Of a stretch of 64,000 bases of DNA, positions 34,734 through 41,824 are shown in pieces. The translations under genes and the position numbers were made by a program. The notes below the pieces were generated by a model. It had not been told where the DNA came from. It worked only from the letters and a program-made list of their open reading frames with translations, and did not search any database. The DNA is from Cyclobacteriaceae bacterium (GTDB lineage Bacteria > Bacteroidota > Bacteroidia > Cytophagales > Cyclobacteriaceae), in assembly GCA_021648745.1 (NCBI GenBank), contig JAKISE010000005.1:1-64000 (forward strand), in the 5' to 3' direction. Each line of letters opens with the position of its first letter. Positions within the stretch are counted from its first letter, which is position 1.

Positions 34734-35312
34734 GTGATCGATACGCAGAGAAGTAAACAACTTATAAAAAAAGTAAAACAAGGAGATACTGATGCTTTTA
34801 GGCTTTTAGTCGAAAACTATCAACATCTGGCATTTACAGTTGCGTTTAACATTATTAAAAATAAGCAAGACGCAGAAGAAGTTGTTCAGGATTCGTTTGT
34901 TAAAGTGTTTTCAAAAATTAGCCAATTTAAAGAAGAGGCAAAATTTTCGAGCTGGTTGTTTAAAATAGTGTATAATACAGCTTTATCGCGCATAAGAAAG
35001 AAAAAATTAGACGTTTACACCTTAGAGCCTGAGGAATATGGGGTGGAACATGGAGTAAGTTTGCACAGTGGTTGGGATTACTTGGTGTTGAAAGATCAGC
35101 AGAAGTATATACAAAAGGCAATGGATAATTTATCGGAACAAGATAAGTTGGTACTCACTTTATTTTATTTGGCCGATGAAGGGCTAAATGAAATTTGCAA
35201 GATTACCGATGAAAAGAAAACTACCGTAAAAGCAAGGTTGCATCGTGCACGTGCCAAAATGTATACTCAGCTTAATAATTTATTGAAAGATGAAATAACT
35301 GTATTAATTTAG
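34734..35312 (+). CDS. ECF sigma factor (RpoE-like)
   Basis: The 192-aa protein starts at GTG 34734. Region 2 is visible in FRLLVENYQHLAFTVAFNI and DAEEVVQDSFVKVFSKI, and region 4 in MDNLSEQDKLVLTLFYL ... KTTVKARLHRARAKMY. It is a group-4 sigma factor that directs a small regulon in response to an envelope or other signal. A small two-helix membrane protein follows 5 bp later and is probably its anti-sigma partner. The 14 bp before the GTG show no strong ribosome-binding site. Confidence 0.93.
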   Translation: MIDTQRSKQLIKKVKQGDTDAFRLLVENYQHLAFTVAFNIIKNKQDAEEVVQDSFVKVFSKISQFKEEAKFSSWLFKIVYNTALSRIRKKKLDVYTLEPEEYGVEHGVSLHSGWDYLVLKDQQKYIQKAMDNLSEQDKLVLTLFYLADEGLNEICKITDEKKTTVKARLHRARAKMYTQLNNLLKDEITVLI

Positions 35313-35317
35313 AGGTT

Positions 35318-35662
35318 GTGGAAGATAAAAAAATTAAGAAGATTATAGAAACGGGTTTGTTAAAAAAGGCTCCTGAAGGCATGATGGATAGGATTATGGC
35401 TAATTTAGCTGTTAATCCTGCTAGAAGACTTTCTGTTACACCTATAGAGCCAAAGCCAATTATTGCGTTGATTTTGCCCTTTTTAATGTTGGCTTTATTG
35501 GCATTAGGAGTGTTTCTAAAACCTAAAACGTTTTTATCTTTTTCAATTGACCTTCCCTTAAGCTTATCAATAAGCCCAATTTGGGTAGCTCCTGTAGTTG
35601 CAGTCTCTTTTATAGTATGGACGTATATCGCAATTGTTGGAAATCAAAAATCTAAAACGTAA
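35318..35662 (+). CDS. Small two-helix membrane protein, probable anti-sigma partner
   Basis: The 114-aa protein starts at GTG 35318, 5 bp after the sigma gene. An N-terminal soluble segment (MEDKKIKKIIETGLLKKAPEG) precedes two transmembrane helices (~48-68 and ~86-107). No zinc-binding ASD motif is visible. The position suggests control of the sigma factor, by analogy with many Bacteroidota pairs. Its 3' end overlaps the convergent barrel gene by 11 bp. Confidence 0.6.
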   Translation: MEDKKIKKIIETGLLKKAPEGMMDRIMANLAVNPARRLSVTPIEPKPIIALILPFLMLALLALGVFLKPKTFLSFSIDLPLSLSISPIWVAPVVAVSFIVWTYIAIVGNQKSKT

Positions 35663-36671
35663 AGATTAAAGTGGTGCTAAAAAAATTATTTATGGTGGTA
35701 TCTAATACTTCTCCAGGAAGCTCCACTGGCAAGTTTAATGTGTAATTTACCATTAATGAGAATTTTTTTACGGTAAAAGTTATTGGCATAAAAAGTGAGT
35801 AATTCATTATACCAAAGGCATTAGTTTCTACAGCATAAGAGAGTGCTGCATTAAGTTCATCAGGATAATTTACTTGTAAGTACTTAAATCTTCTATACCC
35901 TATACGGTTAATTAATTGTTTGGCCCGAGTTGCATTAATTTGCCATGAAACCACATTTGCATTGCCCATTAAAAGAGACAGGTTAGGGGTAAAGCTAACC
36001 CTGTCGAATATCCACCAGTTATTTTTTGAGACGTTATACGAAGTGTTTAGCCTTATTCTATGTGCAGTTTCCTCACCAAATGTAAACGAGTAATCAGCCC
36101 CAAAGCTTAACTTATTAATATAGTAATTGGTAGAAGCATTTATAGCATCAGTAAAAGGAAAGGAAATGGCGCCATCCGTGGTTTTGGAAAAAAAGTAATG
36201 GTTATAAGAAGCCCAATAAGTCCAGTTGGGTGTAAAGTTGCCCATGTAACCTATGTCAATAATTGTGGTGCTGTAATTAGGCACTTGGTCGCTATTCCAA
36301 TAACCAGAAATATCTGCAAAAATTCCTGATTTATGGTAATAGGAAACACCAGTGCTATACCCGAATTGATTAATTCCAATGGTTCTGCCTGCATTTGTTA
36401 CTTGTCCTGAATACCCGATTCTGGTGGAAAATGATGACTTAATATATCTTTTACCCATTAAGCCATCAAGTAATTGCATAAAGGAGGCAGAGTCTGCTGT
36501 TAATTCATCCAGAAGCAACGAATCAAAGTATAAATAATCGTATAGTAACGAATCGTAATCTATTAATAGGCTATCTGCTTCTTTTTTTTGTGCTTGAGAA
36601 GGTAAAGCGTACAAACCACAAAAGCCCCAAAGGGCAAGTGTTAAAAATTTAGTTGGGCTTGTAAAGGTCAT
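35652..36671 (-). CDS. Putative outer-membrane beta-barrel protein
   Basis: The 339-aa protein has a signal peptide (~1-28, ALPSQAQ), an Asp/Leu/Tyr-rich segment (residues ~33-70, e.g. DYDSLLYDYLYFDSLLLDEL) and then ~14 amphipathic strands such as FGYSTGVSYYHKSGIFADISG and FTPNWTYWASYNHYFF. No named family recognised. The aromatic strands and lack of hydrophobic helices suggest a barrel. It ends against the first ECF module and lies beside the second, so it may belong to either regulon. Confidence 0.6.
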   Translation of the reverse strand: MTFTSPTKFLTLALWGFCGLYALPSQAQKKEADSLLIDYDSLLYDYLYFDSLLLDELTADSASFMQLLDGLMGKRYIKSSFSTRIGYSGQVTNAGRTIGINQFGYSTGVSYYHKSGIFADISGYWNSDQVPNYSTTIIDIGYMGNFTPNWTYWASYNHYFFSKTTDGAISFPFTDAINASTNYYINKLSFGADYSFTFGEETAHRIRLNTSYNVSKNNWWIFDRVSFTPNLSLLMGNANVVSWQINATRAKQLINRIGYRRFKYLQVNYPDELNAALSYAVETNAFGIMNYSLFMPITFTVKKFSLMVNYTLNLPVELPGEVLDTTINNFFSTTLIFTF

Positions 36672-36762
36672 TATTTAATAAAAAGCATCGCCATTCTCTG
36701 TCTTTATTTTGCAAACCGGCTGCAGTTATTTATATATTTTTTTGCTCCAAATGGGTGAAGGA

Positions 36763-37266
36763 CTAATTATTACCTTGTTGCCTTCGTTGTTCTCGTTGGT
36801 TCATCATTTGATCACGCTGTATTTGTTGTCGTTTACGTTGTTCAAGCCTGTTTAAAATCATTTTTCTAAAATCATCTTCTGCCTTTTTTAAAGCTACTAT
36901 TTGCCTAGCACTAATTACATTATTAATCCTATCAACGTATTTGTTTTCTAAATCAAGTTTATCCTGTTTAAATTTTTGATGTGCCCTTACTAATTTTTTG
37001 CTTTGTTCTTCCGTAAGCTGTTGCATATCCATCCCTTTACGAGCTTGCAAAGCTTGCTGCTGCATTGTTCTTCTTTCTTGCGCAAACTGATTATACAAGG
37101 GCCAAAATTTTTCCGCCTGAGCAGGATTTAAGTTGAGCCGCTCTGTAATCATAGCAATTCTAGCCGCCTCTAACTTAGACTTAGTATTCCCATTTGGCAT
37201 TTGCTTCTGAGCCTGGCCTGATAACGAGGCAGCTATTAAAACGATTACAAATAATACATTTTTCAT
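36763..37266 (-). CDS. Spy/CpxP-like periplasmic protein
   Basis: The 167-aa protein has a signal peptide (~1-19, ASLSGQAQ). The mature part is helical and very rich in Gln, Lys and Arg, with MITERLNLNPAQAEKFWPLY resembling the LTxxQ-type motif of Spy/CpxP proteins. The C-terminus is a Gln/Arg-rich tail (RDQMMNQREQRRQQGNN). The family acts as periplasmic chaperone or metal sensor in stress responses. It is third in the leftward sigma-membrane protein-Spy operon. Confidence 0.7.
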   Translation of the reverse strand: MKNVLFVIVLIAASLSGQAQKQMPNGNTKSKLEAARIAMITERLNLNPAQAEKFWPLYNQFAQERRTMQQQALQARKGMDMQQLTEEQSKKLVRAHQKFKQDKLDLENKYVDRINNVISARQIVALKKAEDDFRKMILNRLEQRKRQQIQRDQMMNQREQRRQQGNN

Positions 37267-37329
37267 CTCTTTATATTTATTATTCTTTATGAATAGAAGT
37301 AACCTACATTGATTAGTATCTATTACTTC

Positions 37330-37794
37330 TTATATATTTTCTATTCCTTCAAGATTAAAATCATCTATTAAGAACTCTAATTCTTCTTCTGAAATATTTT
37401 CAAGTTCAATGGCGAAATCATCAATTTGTTCCCCTTCAAAAGAAACAAGTTCTAATAGATCTTCGCTGGACAAATCCGTTTGATCTAAGTATTGCACCAT
37501 TTCTTCTGTACTAATATCTGCCAGCATTAACTCAATATTGGCATCGGTATTTGTAGTGCCATTTTGATATTTGTACCCAAAGTAGCCAACCAACATTAAC
37601 AGTACTACAGAAGGCAGTGCGAATTTGAGAGCCATTCCGGTATTAAAAACAAAGGCTTTTTTTGTGCTCTCAATTGCCTTGGCTTGTATAATGGTAGGCA
37701 ATTTATCAAAATAGCCATCGGGTACCGAAAAACTTCCTTTTTTAGAAAAATTTTCTAATTTGAATGATTCCTTATGTGGTTTATTTGTTTCCAT
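37330..37794 (-). CDS. Membrane protein, probable anti-sigma factor
   Basis: The 154-aa protein has an N-terminal cytoplasmic segment with FSVPDGYFDKLP, a motif often seen in anti-sigma-like proteins of this phylum, one transmembrane helix (~55-72) and a strongly acidic C-terminus with repeated EE and DD pairs. It lies between an ECF sigma gene (33 bp upstream) and the Spy-like gene, the usual place for the sigma regulator. No known anti-sigma domain was recognised. Confidence 0.65.
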   Translation of the reverse strand: METNKPHKESFKLENFSKKGSFSVPDGYFDKLPTIIQAKAIESTKKAFVFNTGMALKFALPSVVLLMLVGYFGYKYQNGTTNTDANIELMLADISTEEMVQYLDQTDLSSEDLLELVSFEGEQIDDFAIELENISEEELEFLIDDFNLEGIENI

Positions 37795-37827
37795 TGCTTT
37801 TGTTTGACAAGTTATATCGACAAAGGT

Positions 37828-38373
37828 TTAATCATTAGTTAAAATTTCTTCAATTTTTTTTACAGCATGGTGATAACTTGCTTTTAAGGCACCCACACTT
37901 GTATTTGTTATTTCTGCTATTTGATTGTATTTCATCTCATCAAAATATTTCATATTAAAAACGAGCCGCTGCTTATCTGGTAACTTTAACAATGCTTTTT
38001 GCAACTTTATTTGTACTTCATCACCAGAGTAATGGTGGCCACTATCAATATGATTAGCCAGTTCTTTTTCTACATCTACTAAGGGTAGAAAAAAACGTTT
38101 TTTCTTTTTGGCTAAAAAGCTCAAACATTCATTTGTAGCAATTCGATAAATCCATGTATATAGTTGAGAGTCACCTCTAAACTTACCAAGATATTTCCAT
38201 ACTTTCACAAATACTTCTTGAACCAAATCATCGGAATCATCATGGCTTATTACCATTTTACGGATATGCCAATAGATGCGTTCTTGGTATTTACGTACCA
38301 ATAGATTGAAGGCATAATTTCGTGTGTCTTCGTTCTTAAGTTTTTCTATTAACTCCGAATCTTCCAAATGCAA
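37828..38373 (-). CDS. ECF sigma factor (RpoE-like), second copy in window
   Basis: The 181-aa protein has region 2 (NLLVRKYQERIYWHIRKMV, DDLVQEVFVKVWKYLGKFR) and region 4 (LPDKQRLVFNMKYFDEMKYNQIA, SVGALKASYHHAVKKIEE). It heads a leftward operon with the probable anti-sigma and the Spy-like protein. It lies only ~2.5 kb from the other ECF gene and differs clearly in sequence, so the two modules are not a recent duplication. Confidence 0.93.
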   Translation of the reverse strand: MHLEDSELIEKLKNEDTRNYAFNLLVRKYQERIYWHIRKMVISHDDSDDLVQEVFVKVWKYLGKFRGDSQLYTWIYRIATNECLSFLAKKKKRFFLPLVDVEKELANHIDSGHHYSGDEVQIKLQKALLKLPDKQRLVFNMKYFDEMKYNQIAEITNTSVGALKASYHHAVKKIEEILTND

Positions 38374-38436
38374 TAGTGTTGAGTTGATGTTTAGAGTATA
38401 ATGGGTAGAAAAGGTTTAACGGCTAAGGAAATTATT

Positions 38437-39375
38437 TTAAAGTTTCTTAATTCGATCAATGAAGCTTTCAAAATCGCCTCTCTTTCTAACCACTAAAATT
38501 GGAAAATGTTTTTCATTACGTATAAGCTTTTCTGCTACGCTGCCTAATAATAAAGCAGCAGCAGTTTTACCTCTAGAACCCATAATTATTCCGTCAACAG
38601 TTTCTTTTTTAGCCAAATCTCTAATATCTGAGGTTTTGTCGTCATTAATATTATCAGAATAAATTGCGGTTAGCCTAACCCCTTTGGTGTCTATTGTTTG
38701 TATAAATTCTTCAAAATTCTCCTTAGCAAATTTTTTCATTAATTCGGCAAATTCGTCTCTCGATTTGCCAGAATAATGGTAGCCTGAAGGAACGGTATAC
38801 ACATTTTGACATAGAATTTCAATCGGGTCTTCTATCCTTGAAGCAATTAATATGGCTCTTTCCAGTGCTTGCTTTGAGTATTCAGAAAAGTCGATAGGCA
38901 CCAAAAGTTTTTTAATTTTGCTACTTTTTTTTAAGTGCGAACTACTACCAATGGGCACTGTAAGCACATGACAAGGAGATCTACTTGCAAGTCTGCTGGT
39001 AAACGTGCCTCCTCCATGTTTTAGTTCTTTACTGCCAACCATTACCATGTCAATGTTATCAGCCTTTATGGTTCTTATCAAAGGCTTAATGCTATTGGCT
39101 TCGTGAGTAATGGTAAATTTGTAGTTTACCTTGCGTTTAGGCTTAAAATGAGACTTAATTACCTCTTCTATCTCATTTTTCCGTTGTTCAAGGGTTTCTT
39201 TTTCAAGGTTAGGAAATTCCTTTTTCATACTTGGAGATAGACTAAACTCCACATCGTGCATAAAATGCACATCTGTAACTTCTGTAATGTTTACAAAAAA
39301 ATGAGCGTAGTCCACAAGTTCGCTGTCTAATGAAGAATGATCAAGTGCTACTATAATTTTTTGGATAGGTTGCAT
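38437..39375 (-). CDS. Universal stress protein, two UspA domains
   Basis: The 312-aa protein holds two tandem UspA domains. The first starts KIIVALDHSSLDSELVDYA, the second KKLLVPIDFSEYSKQALER. Only the second keeps a clear ATP-binding end, GSRGKTAAALLLGSVAEKL; the first has GSKELKHGGGTFTSRLASR, a weaker match. Universal stress proteins act in starvation, energy or redox stress. It is downstream of the SerC-like gene on the same strand. Confidence 0.9.
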   Translation of the reverse strand: MQPIQKIIVALDHSSLDSELVDYAHFFVNITEVTDVHFMHDVEFSLSPSMKKEFPNLEKETLEQRKNEIEEVIKSHFKPKRKVNYKFTITHEANSIKPLIRTIKADNIDMVMVGSKELKHGGGTFTSRLASRSPCHVLTVPIGSSSHLKKSSKIKKLLVPIDFSEYSKQALERAILIASRIEDPIEILCQNVYTVPSGYHYSGKSRDEFAELMKKFAKENFEEFIQTIDTKGVRLTAIYSDNINDDKTSDIRDLAKKETVDGIIMGSRGKTAAALLLGSVAEKLIRNEKHFPILVVRKRGDFESFIDRIKKL

Positions 39376-39412
39376 AATGGTTGGTATGTTTTCAAAGGTT
39401 GAAATTAGTGAA

Positions 39413-40486
39413 TCACCACGTCTCTAACAAGTCGGTAAGCATTTCAAATTGTTCTTTTGAGTGGGTAGGAAAATTGGCGATTCGAACTTGGGAGTCGTTC
39501 ATTTTTCCATATCCGGTTCCTGCTATGAGTTTTTTGTTAGCTAAAAAATTGATTATTGCTTGGGTGTATTCTTCTGTGTTAAGCACAATTATAGTGTCCG
39601 ATCTTAGTATTTTATCTTTCACAAACAGTTTTAACTTGGGGTGGGTCTCAATCATTTTATAAAAAATGGCTGATTTGTATTTTATTTCACTCCTAATAAT
39701 TTGAATGCCTCTGTTGAGCATATCGGAGGTAATTTGTGCTAATAAATATATGTTTAACACATTAGGAGTAGAAACTGTTTGGTAGTTAGCTGCTTGCTTG
39801 GCTAACCCAAGCAAGTTGTGATAGGATATTAATTCTTTTTTATTTTTTTGAACTTCTTCTGCTCTAGCCATGCACCTATCATTCACAAGCCAAATGCCTA
39901 AACCTGCAGGTAAGCCAAAGCACTTTTGAACAGAAACATAAAGAGCATCAATTTTAGAATAATCAATGTCTAAATAGGGCAGAGAGGAAACGGCATCAAC
40001 AGAAATAATTGCTTCAGGATTTTCTTCTCTTATCTTATAAACTATTTCTAGTGGTGTACTAACTCCTGTGCTTGTTTCATTATGAGTGATTGCAATATGG
40101 TCTGCTTGTTTAACAAGATTATAATCAATTTCAGGAAAATCTCCCCATTCCGAACTTGTCAACAAAGCTTCTTTTTCAGAGTTGTTTACAATTTTATAAA
40201 ATTTTTCTGAAAAAGCACCATTCACGATATGCAGAGATTTTTCCTGTATTAGACTTTCGGTTGCTAAATCCCAAACTTCGGTGGCTGAGTTAGTAAATAG
40301 AACCGAGTAATTATCTGGCAATTGCAAAAGCGCTCTTAAATTGGTGTCAACCTGTTTGTATATAGCCTTAAACTCTGTACCTCGGTGCGAAATAGAAGCT
40401 ATTCCAGATCGCAACGCTGTTTTAGCATGTTGATCTACTGTGTAATACAGGGCAGATGGGCCAGGGGTGAAAAATGTTTGATGCAT
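39413..40486 (-). CDS. Class-V aminotransferase, SerC-like (probable phosphoserine aminotransferase)
   Basis: The 357-aa PLP enzyme has the SerC-like opening FTPGPSALYYTV, the PLP-phosphate region ITHNETSTGVSTPL, Asp164 (SVDAVSSLP) and PLP lysine K188 (SVQKCFGLPAGLG). This form resembles the Bacteroidota phosphoserine aminotransferase group; alanine-glyoxylate aminotransferase activity is the alternative. serA and serB are in the window at 58.5-60.4 kb, so a full serine route would exist if SerC is right. Confidence 0.75.
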   Translation of the reverse strand: MHQTFFTPGPSALYYTVDQHAKTALRSGIASISHRGTEFKAIYKQVDTNLRALLQLPDNYSVLFTNSATEVWDLATESLIQEKSLHIVNGAFSEKFYKIVNNSEKEALLTSSEWGDFPEIDYNLVKQADHIAITHNETSTGVSTPLEIVYKIREENPEAIISVDAVSSLPYLDIDYSKIDALYVSVQKCFGLPAGLGIWLVNDRCMARAEEVQKNKKELISYHNLLGLAKQAANYQTVSTPNVLNIYLLAQITSDMLNRGIQIIRSEIKYKSAIFYKMIETHPKLKLFVKDKILRSDTIIVLNTEEYTQAIINFLANKKLIAGTGYGKMNDSQVRIANFPTHSKEQFEMLTDLLETW

Positions 40487-40512
40487 CCAATTGATATTTA
40501 CTTATTCCAACA

Positions 40513-40520
40513 CAAAAATA
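40513..40520 (-). promoter_or_regulatory. -7 box match for the SerC-like gene
   Basis: On the minus strand TATTTTTG fits TAnnTTTG, 26 bp before the ATG at 40486. It would be divergent from the ncRNA promoter 40-50 bp away. No -33 match at the right distance. Confidence 0.4.
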
Positions 40521-40531
40521 AAATAGTAAAC

Positions 40532-40566
40532 TTTGGATTTAATGTAATGTCAACTAATTATTTTTG
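40532..40566 (+). promoter_or_regulatory. Candidate promoter of the structured RNA
   Basis: TTTG (40532-40535), 23-bp spacer and TATTTTTG (40559-40566) match the Bacteroidota promoter pattern. The predicted start near 40573 coincides with the beginning of the closing stem of the RNA. Confidence 0.5.
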
Positions 40567-40571
40567 AATAG

Positions 40572-40753
40572 CCACACAGATTCAACTGGTTCGGTTAACC
40601 AACATTATGAATGAAAATGAGTGATGTTACCGGCAAAATAAGGCCTCAACCTCTGGGTTTAGCATTAGCTAACAGTGGACTATTGACCCGGCCAACTAGC
40701 TTAAATCCTGATTCGCAGGGTTAACACTTCCCTTGGTCTGTGTGGTTTTTTTT
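40572..40753 (+). ncRNA. Candidate structured non-coding RNA (~180 nt)
   Basis: A closing stem CCACACAGA (40572-40580) / TCTGTGTGG (40737-40745) is followed by eight T, as in an intrinsic end. Inside are hairpins TGGTT-CGGTT-AACCA, AACATTA...TGATGTT, TTAGC-ATTA-GCTAA within GGCC...GGCC, and AATCCTG...CAGGGTT. No plausible ORF is present. Its length and end stem resemble 6S RNA, but the branched interior differs from the usual rod; another or new class is possible. tmRNA, RNase P and SRP RNA signatures are absent. It is on the strand opposite to both neighbouring genes. Confidence 0.55.
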
Positions 40754-40774
40754 ATAAACCTAAAGCAACTCAGG

Positions 40775-41737
40775 TTATAAGTACTCTTTCATAAACTCAT
40801 AGGCTCTGCGCTCTGACCAATAGCTGCCATCTTTTGCAGAAGGCCCAAATCCTACATGACCACCATTTTTAGGCGTTTCAAACCAAATATATTTATGCGT
40901 TTTTAATTGTTCGTATGGGTAGCACTCGTTTGGTAAAAAAGGGTCGTTTATTGCATTTACAATTAAGGTTGGCCTTTTAATTTTATTAAGGTAAAATAAT
41001 GAACTCGACTTGGCGTAATAATCATTGGCATCTTTAAACCCGTGCAAGGGACCTGTGTAAGAATTATCAAACTCTCGCAAAGATTTAATGCTATCTATAT
41101 CGTTCAACGGAAATTCGTTTCCCATAATTGCATACTTGGCTTTTAGCTTTTTTCGTAGTCTCTTTAAAAACCTCAAAGAGTATAATTTGTTTTTTGGCTT
41201 TTGAATTTCATCACTACCAGCACTAAGATCCATTGGAACGGAAAAAACAGCGGCACATTTTATAATTGGTTGATTATGCTCTTCTAATTCTCCCATTAAT
41301 TTTAATGTGAGGTTGCCACCTAAACTAAAACCAACAAGGGCAATTTCAGAATATCCTTTTAATACAGCATGGGCAATGACGGTTTGCAAATCGTAAGTAG
41401 CACCACTGTGATAAAACTTGGTGGTTAAATTCATTTGATCAGAGCAGCCGCGGTAGTTCCACCCCAAAGCATCTATATTATTGGTATTAGCAACCTGAGC
41501 CATTCCTTTTACATACTCACTATTGCTACTGCCTTCTAACCCATGTGAAATTATTATCAGTTTATCAGAGCCAACCTTAAACCAGTCTAAGTCAAGAAAG
41601 TCTTCATCCAAAGTAGAAATTCTTTCTTTATCAGTTGGTAAAATCCTTACTTTGCGAAACATACTAGGAATTATTGTTTCTAAGTGTTCGCCAGAAAAGA
41701 ATTTGGGTTTTTTATAGGATGAATTCGGAATGAGCAT
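40775..41737 (-). CDS. Alpha/beta hydrolase, YheT family
   Basis: The 320-aa protein matches the YheT/ABHD1-3 family: HGLEGSSNSEYVKG, then NYRGCSDQMN, nucleophile elbow VGFSLGGN, acid DPFLP and the late His in NGGHVGF. The family has hydrolase or carboxylesterase activity with unclear substrate. A 288-bp gap upstream of the SerC-like gene holds the ncRNA candidate. Start at MLIPNSSYKKPKF. Confidence 0.88.
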   Translation of the reverse strand: MLIPNSSYKKPKFFSGEHLETIIPSMFRKVRILPTDKERISTLDEDFLDLDWFKVGSDKLIIISHGLEGSSNSEYVKGMAQVANTNNIDALGWNYRGCSDQMNLTTKFYHSGATYDLQTVIAHAVLKGYSEIALVGFSLGGNLTLKLMGELEEHNQPIIKCAAVFSVPMDLSAGSDEIQKPKNKLYSLRFLKRLRKKLKAKYAIMGNEFPLNDIDSIKSLREFDNSYTGPLHGFKDANDYYAKSSSLFYLNKIKRPTLIVNAINDPFLPNECYPYEQLKTHKYIWFETPKNGGHVGFGPSAKDGSYWSERRAYEFMKEYL

Positions 41738-41824
41738 TGACTATCAATATGAAAAGTACAACTAAAGTAATGTAATTTCGTTCGAAGCTAAAAACTGATT
41801 TTGTAATTTATCCAACCTTACCTG

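Noticed and set aside
40572..40753. tmRNA, RNase P RNA or SRP RNA for the structured region
   Set aside because: No CCA end or T-arm, no RNase P core motif and no SRP GGAAGGAAGC-type loop; length also differs.
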